64,000 nt of DNA from Stromatinia cepivora. Taxonomy: Eukaryota; Ascomycota; Leotiomycetes; Helotiales; Sclerotiniaceae. Positions 35,978 through 50,093 of this stretch are shown here, piece after piece. The notes under the pieces were generated by a model that ran no database searches, was not told the origin of the DNA, and saw nothing but the letters and a program-made list of their open reading frames with translations. The DNA lies in assembly GCA_014898415.1 (NCBI GenBank), contig RCTD01000008.1, positions 1,426,001 through 1,490,000 of the forward strand, read 5' to 3'. A program made the position numbers and the translations under genes. The first letter of the stretch is position 1; the number at the start of each line of letters is the position of its first letter.

Positions 35978-38141
35978 ATTTTAACCCTAAGAATATTTAT
36001 TTTTACTAATATATTATTTTGTATTATAATTTTATAAAAGAAAATCAGCAATATATCTTCTCTAAAGCCAGCCAACTTTTAAGTTTGAAGTAATCAAATA
36101 GAAAATTGAATAATTATTTCCAATCGAAAAATAACCAAATAATTAATGGTTAAGATTATTATTTAAATTAAATACAAAGCTTTATATACTAAGGAAATAC
36201 ATTCTGCTTATATAAACCTTCTCTATTAAATAAATTATTCAACAATCTATCAATCGATCTTAAATAGATTATTCGACTTTTTATTAATCTATTTATTATG
36301 TACCATTATTCCATCTCTAAAGTTTTATTAATATCTATTAATAATTAAGTTTAAGATCCTTAGATATTATAATTTATAATATAATTTTAAATATAATTTA
36401 TATTATATATTTCATTTATATTATAATTATTAATCAAAGAAAATTTAAAGGAAATTTGGAAATAAAATATTTATAGTTTTTTGATTTTGCTTTAAATTTT
36501 ATTATAAAAATTCTTTCAGAAACCGAATATTATATCGAATAATTTTTTATAAAGAGTATAAGATTTCGAAGAGAATAAAAAAACCAAAATATATACCTAT
36601 ACTTTCCAATATAATACAAAGATATATTATAATTTCTTTATATCTTTAAGTTCCTCCAAAAGCTTATATATATAATTATATTTCAAGTAAAATACATCCT
36701 TATTAATATAAGATATAATAAAAAATTAGTGTCGATAATCTAGCTAGGATATTATACTTTTCCCAAAAATTACAGGGATACAATAATTCTCATCTGTATA
36801 TAATACATTTTACGAATCTTCGATCTTATTATCAGAAAGCTCAATAGAATCATTAGAATTAGATAGTGATTACATATTAATCAAAGGTAGTATTTAAAAC
36901 GAAGGTATATACAATTAAACATCATTAAAACACTCATAACAAACCCGGAATAAAGGATTATCAGTGAAATGGAGATGAAAATCATTCAATGGTCGAAAAT
37001 ATAAATAACGAATTCAAAGCGGTACCAGCCCTTTCGAATCTGTAATGAAATATAGAGCCTATAAAGAAAACTTTTATAAATAAAGATCAATAGAATATTT
37101 CTAGGATATCACAAATAAAGTTCAGAATCCAATAATATATACAATTTATAAATATACCTTACTAAAAGTTTATAAATAATTAAAGGAAATAATAATATAG
37201 AAAAGTAGATTAGGTAATATCTTTTTAAATCCAATAAAGGATATAAAAAAAAGGAGAGCGACTATAAAGGGTTTATAAAAAATCTAATAAATATTATAGT
37301 ATGTGTAGAGGGATATGATATAAAGGTTTTTGCAGATTCCAGAGAAGTGTTATTGTAAAGATGGGTTCAAGGATGATAATATAGGATTACAATACTTTTA
37401 TTAAGGGTTACAGTATCTCTCGATTTTGATCTAGTATATTCAATATGTTTTGAATCGATTCTTTACACAATTATGAATTATATATTAAAAAGAAGGATTG
37501 TATAAAAGCATTTTGATTAATGAATTGAAAACATTATATTTTGTATTATCTGGCTAAGGATTAAGATATAGTAAAGTTTGTAAGATACAATCAATTTTAT
37601 TGTATAGAAAAAATCTAGTAAAGTAACGCAAAATAATATACAAATTATAAAATATAATATATAATCTTTTCTTCCCTTTTTCCTTCTTTCAAATTATATT
37701 TACAACAAAACAATTTTATTCTAAATTCGAAAATATACTGCTAAATTAAAGCAACATCAATTAAAATTCCCAGACGATATTTATTACCTTCAATCCCTGA
37801 TTTTAATTAATCATTTTTTTCTTTTTCTGATTAATGTTTTCTGCCTTATCCATAATATTATCTTTTCCTTTTTTATATATATTCAGAAATCCTTTATATC
37901 GAATATCGATTTGAGTCAAGGTTATCCGATATTATATCGAAGGAGCATCTATATAGCAGAACGACTTTCTGAGGACAAAGTTCAAGTATCTGAATTCATG
38001 GGATAAAAATTGTTATGCTGATTTCGATTTTTAGAAATCAATATATATTGTTTGAAGGGCAAAGGCAAGGGTTCGGAAGATTGCAATAGAGATATATATC
38101 TTAATGATTATTGAAATATTATCTGTTGCAATATTAATAAA
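35978..38141. other. AT-rich stretch, unidentified relic sequence
   Basis: There are traces of broken coding sequence on the plus strand (for example around 36,960-37,370 and 37,900-38,060), with stops in every frame. No family could be named. No LTR or inverted repeat ends were found. Confidence 0.4.
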
Positions 38142-38434
38142 TGTTAACTTTTGGTGCAGGAAGTAGTAGTATTGTTGACTATGTAGGTTGAACTAAGGAT
38201 CTATTATTTTAGTAGAAGTAGAATTGAGGTTATTCCCAAATATGGTCTATGTATTATTGTAATTATGTAATTTCAATTCTAATTCTATAATGGCCTTATT
38301 TTCAATATTCTTTTATTGAGGATATCCTATTCGATTCTTTTAAGCTACTAATCTTAACATTTTTTTGAATCTTTCAAAAGCAATCTTTATATAAAACTTC
38401 ATTATTCTATTAACAATTATATTATATGTATTAA

Positions 38435-41400
38435 TCTTAACTTTTGGTACAGGAAGTAGTAGTATTGTTGACTATATAGGTTGAACTAAGGATCTATAAT
38501 TCTAATAGGAGTAGAATTGAGGTTATCCCCAAATATGGTTTATGTACCATTATGGTCTCGTGACCTCAATTCTAATCCTATGATGGCTTCATTTCCAACA
38601 CTCCCTTATTGAGGATATCCTATTCGATCCTCTTAAACTACTAATCCCAATATTTTCTTAAATCTTTCGAAAACAATCCTTATATAAAGTTTCGTTATTT
38701 CATTGGTAATTATATTATATATATTGATATAATTAATAGCGATTTTCTTTTTTTCTATTAAATCTCTAATGAAATAATAATTGATATTTATATATTTGAA
38801 TTGTTTATACAAATATAGATTTTTGATTAAAACTAAAACACCTTGATTATCATCAAGTATTTAAACTGTATCTCTATTCTTTTCAATATAATTTGATCTG
38901 AATAGATCTTTAAGTATTTGTATAACCTATCTTCCTTATTTGATGAACATTATTATCGCAATATATTCTGATTCTATATTAAAGATAACCATAAACATTT
39001 GTTTCTTACTAACCTACAATATAGGGCCTCTATAGAATATCATAACTTCTTTTGAAACACTTTTCCGATTATATTTATTATTAGTTTAATCTATATTTGT
39101 ATATACTTTTATTATATTATCAAATATATTATATTCTTTGTAAATATCAGATTGTATTCCCTTTAACCTGAACTATAACTTCTGTTTAATTGTTGATCAT
39201 AAATATCACATCAGATTCTTCAAAATTATAATATAATGTTTTGCTGGTTTTGCCATAAATTATGAAAGTCTTCCAATTAAGAATGCTATATTTGATCGAA
39301 TATATATTATTGAATGAATTACATTTTCTATTCATTATTGATATTTGTTCATATCTGCCAGTTCATCGTTATTGATTGCTAACCGAAAATAAGTATAATC
39401 TATTATTGGTAGTTTCTTAACTTGATATTATTCATATATAATATTATATTTGATTAGTATAATATCGAGATATTCTTTTTGATCTATAATTAATATATAC
39501 ACTTTTTTATCATAAATAATTCTAATATTTAGGATCTTATTAATCTCCTCTAGATTCTTAATATTAAAACAAATCGATAGCTTTTCATCGAATCAAATGA
39601 TTTGCAATGATATATATGATACAATAACGATATCATCGATATATACCAGTAATATTATATTACAATCTTTGGATATATATAGATATAGGTTTGCCAAATT
39701 TTATACAAAATCTATGCCTAAAAGCTCTTTTTTCAATAGTAAATTCCAATCCTTTTTAGTTTGTTTTAAATTATATAAGTTTTGTAGGATTTGTAGTATA
39801 TATTCTTTTTTGACTTTGATATTTTGAAGTGATTTGAGATAGATCTTTTTCTTCAAATATAATTCAATAAAGGTATTTTTGATATTGAAATATAAATATT
39901 CCAAATTTTCCTTTGTAATAATAATTAAGAATAGTTTAAATATATTTAGTTTTATTATTGATATAAATATTTCGTTGTAATCCTTTTCTAGTATTTGATT
40001 GAACCTTCAAATCATTAATTTTGTTTTAAATCGTTCTATCTTGTTATCCTTAATCTTAATTATAAATATTTATTTCGTCGAAATCAGATTACTTCCTTTA
40101 AGGAGTATATATTCTTTCCAAATACTATTTTGAATCAAGGATATGATTTCCTTTTGGATAGCTTTCTTCCATTTTTCAGAGTATTCTCGATCCGATATTG
40201 CTTCTTTATAAATTCTTGGTATTTTGATTCCTAGAACTTTTTCGGCCGGATATACTATACCTTCTATATTATCTATATCTATCAACGAAATCATAAAATC
40301 TGAAACGATTTTGTCTTTGATATAAAAATCTATCTTATAAATAATTGAGATTATAATTATAATATATTCTATACTTTCTTAAATTTTGGTCTATATAGAT
40401 ATCGCAATCAATATTCTTATAATCTTACTTTCCCGTTTTTTTTCAGGATTTTGTTTTATATCTCTTTTTTGTTTTTGTATTAGATACCTTAGGGATTCGT
40501 CTTCAAGATCTATTTCATTCTTTTGTTTGATTTCAGATGATTGTGAATTTACTTTGCTTTTTGATTCTGCTAAAATAGGCTTATCAACAAAATTTAAAAT
40601 GATCTTAAATTTTGCTTCTAATATAGATTTAGGGTTTGCAGAAGTTGATTTTTGAACTGGATCCTTTGAAATGATAGATTCAATATTTGAAGTATTTTTG
40701 GAAGAAAATTCTTAATTTGTTTTCTGGATATTGCTATCTTCATCTTTATTATATATTGATATTGATATATCTAATTTATCTGATTTCAATTCGATAATTG
40801 GGGTATTTGATATAATCATTAAACTCGGTATAATATCTATTAAAAAGAATATTTGGAATGAAGATAATACAAATATCGTATTTGATATTGAGGATAGAGA
40901 AGATGTCTTGTTTGCTGTCGATCTATTACGAGATTTTCGATCTGGTTTTACATTCTTTGTTCTTTGTGGACTTGATTTATAATTTTTTAATTTAAAATCC
41001 AAATCTCTTTTTCGATGAAATTCATTTATGATTATTTTGTTTGATCGAAATATATAATCTAATTCTGGAGAATACACTTTGATATATTTGTTTGTAACTT
41101 TTGAGTACCTTAAGAATACACTGATTTTCGAAATGTTTTACAACTTGTTATATCTCTATTCTTTCGGAATAATCTTAGGATTAATATAAATATAATATTT
41201 GTTCTTCCAAACTTTATATATCTTTATATTTGGTATTATATCTATAAAAGTTTCTATAAGGGATCGATTTATTCTGTTTATATTAGAACCAATATTAATA
41301 CGATTTCTGATATAAGCATCATACTCTATAGCTTCATCCCAAAATTCTAATAATAATTCAGTTTCTTTTAGTATTACTTTTATATCTATCTTTGTAATCC

Positions 41401-43919
41401 TTATATTCAATTCTGCAGGCTTGTTTTGATATAAAGAAGCAATTATTATAACTTCGGATCGTATATTTAATAATTATTCACAAATAGCTTGTAGGAATTC
41501 CAATATATTATCAATCCTAACTGCAATAATCTTTTCTCTAATAGCTAATTCCATTTCCTTTTTCCAAGTTTTCAATATTTGAATTATATTGTCTTTTTGT
41601 TTAAATAATATAATCCAATTTACTTTTGTACAATTATCAATAATCAATATAAAATAACGATTCCCTCGAATCGATTTTAGAAATAATCCTGCAATATCGA
41701 AATATATAAATTCGAATCTCTTTGATTTATACAGACTCAATTGTTTTGGAATACAATTGATCATCTTGATGAATATATACACTTTGTAGATATCTAATTC
41801 AATTGGGATCTTTATCGATTTGATTATATTGAATACCTTATATAGATTCTTGATTTTATCTGAATCTAAATAATTGAATCTTCAATGTTATAATAAATAT
41901 TTCTTTTTTTCCTTGAGTATTAATTCGTTATTGATACTTTTGATGCTATCGATTATCTCTGAAGAAAAGTCTTTTTCCTGATCATTTTGGTATATATTAG
42001 AATAAAGAATTATATCCTTATATTCTTTAATTATATATAAAATCATATACATTTTATCTTGTATTCTAATATAGATGATTTTCTTATTATTCTTTTTGAA
42101 ATATATATGATAAGAATTGAATTCCCTCTATAATCCTATTTCACAGATTCTTTTTTCTGATAGCAAATTTACTTTTAGTTTTAATATATATAATATATTT
42201 GAAAATAGTATTTTAGAATCATCTTTATATATTATATCTACTAAACCCCAATAATAATAATATATTATTCCTTTATTAATCTTTATTCTTTATTTGACAA
42301 TAAGTTTTATTAATCTGAATAATGAAGATTAATCAAATATATATAAAGAAGCGTCTATATCGATATATCATTTATTAAAGGAAATCTTACTAATAATTTC
42401 CTTTATCAAATTGCAATCTTCTTTTATTATATCCTTAATATCGGAGTTTAATTTAAAGATATTGTTAATAAAGTATACTTAATCTTTCTTATTGAAATAA
42501 ATCTTCTTTGGATTTGATAATCCCCTTCTTTTTTAATAATGAAAATAATTATAAAGGAGTTTATTGGTTTATATTAAATATAGACAATCTTGTATATAAT
42601 AATCTTCCCTTTGATATAAATCGCAAATATTGTTTAGGATCTTGAAATCTGATTCTTGGTATCAAAAAGCATATCTAGATTTTTTTGCAATTTGTACTAA
42701 TTCTAATCCATCCTTAAAATAAAATTCCTTAATCTATAAATGTTTAATTTTATTATTAATATTAAAACTAATTTGGATATTCAATATATCCATTATTCCT
42801 TGATAATCGATTGAAAGATTATATATTAAAACTAAAAACAAAACAATATCTTGATATACTGATCGATAGTTTTCATTTATAATTCCTAATTTCCTTTTAT
42901 ACTCTTTCAATTTATTCCAGATTTCGATAATGGTTATGTTGAAATAGGTATTAGATTGGAATTTGAAGTTTTGGATTATCGTTATATATATATTGATTAT
43001 AATTATATTGACTCTGATATATTTTGATTTAAAGTATCTCCAAAATATATATATTGTTGAATATTTGTTAATAAAGGTTTTATCGTTATTATTGAATATT
43101 ATATAAATATATAATAATATATTCGCTTTATTCTTTAAGTATTCCGATTTCAATTTGATATTATAATATATATGATCATTAATCTTGTAAACAGATATTG
43201 TATTGGATCCTGTAATTTATATATATTCGTTTAATATTTGATCAATTATATAAAACTATCCTTTCCCTTTCAATTGTATCTTCGTTTGTTTGAACTATCG
43301 CTTATAATTGTTTTGATCGAGCTTCGAAGAATTGTTTGATTTCGATATTGTAAAGGTTTCTTGCTATTTGATAAATATCGAAGATAATCTTCAGATTTTT
43401 AAAATGGTTTTAAAAAAAAAGGTATACAATAAATAAATTCAAAATAATAAAGAAATATAAAAATAAAACAATAAAAAAAAATTCGTAAGATTGTATTGTA
43501 ATATATTTTCTTGTAGTTGTACGAACTTGCTTTTCACCTTTGCTATAATTCTATATCGGTATTGTACAAATTGTTTTCCGCTTTGGTCTGTGATATTGTG
43601 AATTATAAGCTGTATTGTTGTATTTCAATTCTGCTTCGATGATATTATATAAAAATTCTGATTTTCATTTTGTTTTATCCTTATTAGCTATACTAATCCT
43701 TTTTCGATTTGCTTTACTTTCTAGTTATTACTGTGCAATTGGATCTTATAATCTTTTAACTTTTGATATAGGAAATAATAGTATTGTTGATTATATAGAT
43801 TGAATTAAGAATCTATAATTCTAATAAGAATAGAATTGAGGTTATCCCCAAATATGGTCTGTGCACCATTGTGGTCTCGTGACCTCAATTCTAATCCTAT
43901 GATGGCCTCATTTCCAACA
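38435..43919 (-). mobile_element. Ty1/copia retrotransposon B (nested inside element C)
   Basis: The element is 5,485 bp with 166-bp LTRs at 38,435-38,600 and 43,754-43,919. It has a perfect ATTAA duplication at 38,430-38,434 and 43,920-43,924. It has the same family and orientation as copies A and C. Its length is within one base of A, so it carries almost no indels and has decayed by point mutation only. Confidence 0.93.
38640..43400 (-). pseudogene. gag-pol relic of copia element B
   Basis: On the minus strand, gag lies at 43,153-42,734 (MKSEYLKNKANILLYIYIIF). Integrase lies at 41,782-41,156, with FEFIYFDIAGLFLKSIRGNR, YFILIIDNCTKVNW and REKIIAVRIDN. RT traces span 40,294-39,700 (IQKEIISLIQNSIW, LYNLKQTKKDWN). 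RNase H lies toward 38,640. Frames are cut by stops, and the catalytic Asp/Glu positions are only partly readable. Confidence 0.82.
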
Positions 43920-45972
43920 ATTAATATAATTAATAACGATTTTTTCCTTTTTTATTAAATCTTTAATAAAATGATAATTGATATTTATATATTTAAATTA
44001 TTCATATAAATATAAATTCTTAATTAAAATTAAAATACCTTAATTATCATTAAGTATCTAAATCATATCTTTATTCTTTCCAATATAATTTGATCTGAAT
44101 AGATCTTTAAGTATTTATATAATCTATCTCCTTTATTTAATAAACATTACTATTATAATATATTCTGATTCTATATTAAAGGTAATCACAAACATTTATT
44201 TCTTACTAATCCACAATATAGAATCTCTATAGAATATCACAACTCTCTCTGAAATATTTTTCCGATTATATTTGTTATTAATCTAATCTATATTTATATA
44301 TACCTTTATTGTATTGTTAAATATATTATATTCTTTATAAATATCAGATTATATTCTCTTTAATCTAAACCATAATTTCTATTTGATTATTGATTATAAA
44401 TATTGTATTAGATTCTTCAAAGTTATAATATAATATTTTGTTAATTTTATTATAAATTATGAAAATCTTTTAATTGAGAATATTATATCTAATCGAATAT
44501 ATATTATTAAATAGATTATACTTTCTATTCGTTGTTGATATTTGTTTATATCTATTAGTTCATTATTATTGATTATTGATCAGAAATAAATATAATCTAT
44601 TATTAACAATTTCTTGATTTGATATTATTTATATATAATATTATATTTGATTAATATAATATCGAGATATTCTTTTTGATTTATAATTAATATATATATT
44701 TTTTTATTATAAATAACCCTAATATTTAGAATTTTATTAATCTCTTTTAAATTCTTGATATTAAAATAAACTAATAGTTTTTTATCGAATCAAATGATTT
44801 GTGATGATATATATAATATAATAACGATATCATCGATATATATTAATAATATTATATTATAGTTTTTGGATATATATAAATATAAATCTACTAAATTTTG
44901 TATAAAATTTATATCTAAAAACTTTTTTTTTAATAATAGACTTCAATTTTTTTCAATTTACTTTAAATTATATAGACTTTATAGAATTTATAATATATAT
45001 CCCTTTTCGACTTTAATATTTTAAAGTAATTCGAAATAGATTTCTTCCTTTAAATATAATTCAATAAAAATATTTTTGATATCGAAATATAAATATTCCA
45101 AATTTTCCTTTGTAATAATAATTAGGTATAATCTGAATATATTTAACTTTATTATTAATATAAATGTTTTATTATAATCTTTTCTTAATATTTGATTGAA
45201 CCTTTAAATTATTAATCTTAATTTGAATTGTTCTACTTTATTATTTTTTATCTTAATTGTAAATATCTATTTTATTAAAATCAAATTACTTCTTTTAAAG
45301 AATATATATTCTTTTCAAATATTATTTTGAATCAAAGATATAATTTCCTTTTGGATAGTTTTCTTTTATTTTTTAGAGTATTCTCGATCCGATATTGCTT
45401 TCTTATAAATTCTTGGTATTTTGATTTTCAGAACTTCTTCGACCGAATATATTATACCTTTTATATTATTTATATTTATCAATGAAATTATGAAATCTGA
45501 AACGATCTTATCTTTAATATAAAAATCTATTTTGTAAATGATTGGGATTATAATTATAATATATTCTATACTTTCTTGAATTTTGATTTATATAAATATT
45601 ATAATCAATACCTTTATAATTTTATTTTTCTGTTTTTTTTTAGGATTTTGTTTTATATCTTTTTTCCGTTTTCATATTAAATATTTTGAGGGTTTATCTT
45701 CAAGATTTATTATATTCTTTTATTCGATTTTAAATAATTATAGATTTACTTTATTTTCTGATTCTATTAAAATAGATTTATTAACAAAATTTAAAACAAT
45801 CTTAAATTTTGCTTTTAATTCAGATTCAAGGTTTGTAAAAGTTGATTCTTAAATTGGAACTTTTAGAATGATAGATTCGATATCTGAAATATTCTTGGAA
45901 AAAGATTCTTGATTTATCTTTTAGATATTATTATCTTTATCTTTATTATATATTAATATTGATATATCTAAT

Positions 45973-46282
45973 TGTTACGGAAAGCTCTGTAATCCTCTGT
46001 ATCTTATGAAGGATCAAAGCGTATACTTTCCAATCGGAATGAAGGATCTATTAACCCTTACCAATCTACCAATTTGATAAGGTGATCCTGATATACTAAT
46101 AAATAAAGATCTAGCTTAATTAAGGTGTATATCAGCTAAATAACTACTCATTTGTTCTATATATACAGCTCTTGATTCATATAATCAAGGGCAAATCATT
46201 CAATTCTTTTACTCTACCAATCATATATACCACCTATTCCCAGATCCCTGAAAGTGTTCTGTAATTATACTATTCCGTGATA
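45973..46282 (+). mobile_element. Solo LTR, 310-bp family, copy 2
   Basis: The ends are TGTTACGG...CCGTGATA with a perfect CTAAT duplication (45,968-45,972 and 46,283-46,287). It is inserted in copia element C, in the opposite orientation to copies 1 and 4. Confidence 0.87.
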
Positions 46283-47601
46283 CTAATTTATCTGATTTCA
46301 ATTCAATAATTGAAATGCTTGATATAATCATTGAATTTGATATAATATCTATTAGAGAAAACATTTGGAATAAAGGTAATACAAGTATTACATTTGATAT
46401 TAAAGATAAAGAAAATACTGAGGATAAAGAAAATACTGAGAATAGAAAAAATGCTTTATTTATTACTAATCTATTATAAGATCTTCGATCTAGCTTTATA
46501 TTCTTTATTCTTTGTAAATCTGATTTACAATTTCTTAATTTAAAATCTAAATCTTTTTCTTAATAAAATTCATCTATAATTACTTTATTTAATCGAAATA
46601 TATAATTTAATTCTAAAGAATATACTTTGATATATTTATTTATAACTTTTGAATATCCTAGAAATATACCAATTCTCGAAATATCCCACAATTTATTATA
46701 TCTTTACTCTTTCAAAATAATCTTAGGATTGATATAAATATAATATTTGTTCTTTTAGATTTTATATATCTTTATATCTGATATTATATTTGTAAAAGCT
46801 TCTATAAAGAATCAATCTATTCTATTTATATCAAAATCAATATTAATACAATTCCTGATATAAATATTATATTTTATAATTTTATTTCAAAACTTTAATA
46901 ATAATTCAATTTCTTTTAATATTGTTCTTATATTTGTTTTTGCAATCCTTATATTCCGTTTTGCAGATTCGTTTTAATGTAAAAAAATAATTATTGTAAT
47001 TTCGGATTATATACCTGATAATTATTCATAAATAGTTTGTAGAAGTTCCAATATATTATCAATTTTGATTGCAATGATCTTTTCTTTAATAATCAATTCC
47101 ATTTTCTTTTTTCAAGTTTTTAATATTTGAATTGTATTATCTTTTTGTTTAAATAATATGATCCAATTTATTCTTATACAATTATCGATAATTAATATAA
47201 AATAACAATTCCCTCGAATCGATTTTAGGAATAGTTTTGTAATATCGAAATATATAAATTCGAATCTCTTTGATTTATATAGATTTAATTACTTTGAAAT
47301 ACAATTGATTATCTTAATAAGTATATATATTTTACAAATATCTAATTCAATTAGGATCTTTATTAATTTGATTATATTGGATATTTTATATAGATTCTTA
47401 ATCTTATCTGAATCTAGATAATTGAATCTTTGATATTATAATAGATATCTCTTTTTCTTTTTAAATATTAATTTATTATTGATACCTTTGATACTATCGA
47501 TTATCTCTAAAGAAAAGCCTTTTTTCTAATCATTTTGATATACATTCGAATAAAGAACTATATTCTCATATTCTTTAATTATATATGAAATCATATATAT
47601 T

Positions 47602-47910
47602 TGTCACGAAAAGCCCTGTGATCCCCTGTATCTTATGAAGAATCAAAGTGTATACTTTTCAATCAGAATAAAGGATCTACTAATCCTTATCAATTTATCA
47701 ATTGATAAAATGATCCTAATATATTAATAAACAAAGATCTAATCTAATTAAAGTGTATATTAGCTAAATAATTATTTATTTGTTCTATATATATAGCTCT
47801 TGATTTATATAATTAAAAGCAAGTCATTCAATTCTTTTACTCTACCAATCATGTGTACCACTTATTCCCCGATCCCTGAAAGTGCTCTGTAATTATACTA
47901 TCCCGTGATA
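47602..47910 (+). mobile_element. Solo LTR, 310-bp family, copy 3
   Basis: The ends are TGTCACGA...CCGTGATA with a perfect ATATT duplication (47,597-47,601 and 47,911-47,915). It is inserted in copia element C and keeps the intact TGTCACG start. Confidence 0.87.
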
Positions 47911-49193
47911 ATATTCCATTTTGTATTTTAACACAAATAACTTTCTTATTATCCTTCTTGAAATATATATGATAAAAATTGAATTCCCTTTGCAGTTCTA
48001 TTTTATAGATCATTTTTCCTAATAGCAAATTTATTCCTAACTCTAATATATATAATACATTTGAAAATAATATCTTAAAATCATCTTTATATATTATATC
48101 TATTAAACCCCAATAACAATAATATATCATTCCTTCATTAATCTTTATCTTTTGTTTAGTAATAGAATCTATTAATCTGAATAATAAAGATTGATCAAAT
48201 ATATATAAAGAAATATCTATATCAACATATCATTTATTAAAAAAAACTTTATTAATAATTTCTTTTATCAAATTACAATCTTCCTTTATTATATCCTCAA
48301 TATCAGAATTTGATTTAGAAATATTATTAATAGAATATACTTAATCTTTTTTATTGAAATAAATCTTTTTCGGATTCGATAATCCCCTTCTTTTTTGATA
48401 ACAAAAATAACTATAAAAAAGTTTACTAATTTATATTAAATACAGGCAATCTTATATATAATAACCTTTCTTTTGATACAGATCATAAATATTATTTAAA
48501 ATCTCGAAATCTGATTCTTAACGTTAAGAAATATACCTAGATCCTTTTACAATTTACATTCGCTCTGATCCATCTTTAAGATAAAATTCTTTAGTCTATA
48601 AATACTTGATTTTATTATCAATATTAAAACTAATTTGAATATCCAATATATCCATTACTTTTTGATAATCAATTGAAAAATTATATATTAAAACTAAAAA
48701 CAAAATAATATCTTAATATATTAATCGATAGTTTTCACTTGTAATCCCTAATTTCCTTTTATACTTTTTCAATTTGTTCTAGATTTTGATAATAATCATA
48801 TCGAGATAAATATCGGATTGAAATTTGAAGTTCTGAATCATTGTTATATATATATTGATTATAATTGCATTAATTCTGATATATTTTGATTTAAAGTATT
48901 TCCAAAATATATATATTATTGAATATTTGTTGATAAAGGCTTTATCATTATTATTAAATATTATACATATATATGATAATATATTCGCTTTATCCTTTAA
49001 ATATTCCGATTTCAATTCGATATTGTAATATATATGATTATTGATCTTGTAAGCAAATATTATATTGGATCCTGTAATCTGTATATATTCGTTTAATATT
49101 TGATCAATTATATAAAATCATTTTTTCTCTTTCAATTATGTTTTCATTTATTTGAATTATCATTTATAATTATTTTGATCGAATTTCGAAAGG

Positions 49194-49502
49194 TATCACG
49201 GGATAGTATGATTACAGAGCACTTTCAGGGATCAGGGAATAGATGGTATATATGATTAGTAAAGTAAAAGAATTAAATAACTTGTTTTTGATTATATAAA
49301 TCAAAAACTGTATATATAAAACAAATGAATAGTTATTTAGTCGATATACATTTTAATTAGGCTAGATCTTTGTTTATTAGGATATTAAGATCATTTTATT
49401 AATTAGTAGATTGGTAAGGGTTAGTAGATCCTTCATTCCGATTGGAAAGTATATGCTTTGATCCTTTATAAGATACAGGGGATTACAAGGCTTTCCGTGA
49501 CA
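49194..49502 (-). mobile_element. Solo LTR, 310-bp family, copy 4
   Basis: The ends are TATCACGG...CCGTGACA with a perfect AAAGG duplication (49,189-49,193 and 49,503-49,507). It is inserted in the gag-side part of copia element C. Confidence 0.87.
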
Positions 49503-50093
49503 AAAGGTTATTTGATTCCGATATTATGAAGATTTCTTGTTATTTGATAAATATCGAAGATAGTTTTCAGGTTTTTAAAATAATCTTAAAAAATGTATAA
49601 CAAGTAAATTCAGGATAATAAAGAAATGTAAAAATAAAATAATAAGAAAATTTGTAAAATCATATTGTAATATATTTTTTTATAATTATACGAATTTGCT
49701 TTTCATTTTTGTTATAATTTTGTATCGGTATTATATAGATTGTTTTTCGCTTTAATTTATAATATTATGAATTATAAATTGTATTATTATATTTCAATTC
49801 TACTTCGATAATATTATATAAAAATTCTAATTTCTATTCTGTTTCATTTTTATTAATTATATTAATCCTTTTTCGATTTGCTTTACTTTTTAGTTATTAT
49901 TGTGCAATCGGATTTCATAATCTATTAATTTTTGGTACAGGAAGTAATAATATTGTTGATTATATAAATTGAATTAAGGATCTATTATTCTAGTAGGAGT
50001 AGAATTGAGGTTATTCCCAAATATGGTCTGTGCACCATTGTGATCACGTGACCTCAATTCTAATCCTATGATGGCCTCATTTCCAATAATAAA

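Larger units (their letters stand above)
38142..50088 (-). mobile_element. Ty1/copia retrotransposon C (outer element, interrupted four times)
   Basis: The 166-bp LTRs lie at 38,142-38,307 and 49,923-50,088, with a perfect ATAAA duplication at 38,137-38,141 and 50,089-50,093. Subtracting copia B and three solo LTRs with their duplications leaves about 5.5 kb, the size of copies A and B. Its sequence stops at 38,434 and resumes at 43,920 exactly where copy A is continuous. Gag (49,015-48,779) and integrase (about 47,300-47,000) traces remain on the minus strand. It is the most eroded of the three. Confidence 0.9.

Noticed and set aside
47849..48130. 93-codon ORF at the edge of solo LTR copy 3
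   Set aside because: It is a chance fusion of LTR sequence with a copia pol fragment, not a gene.
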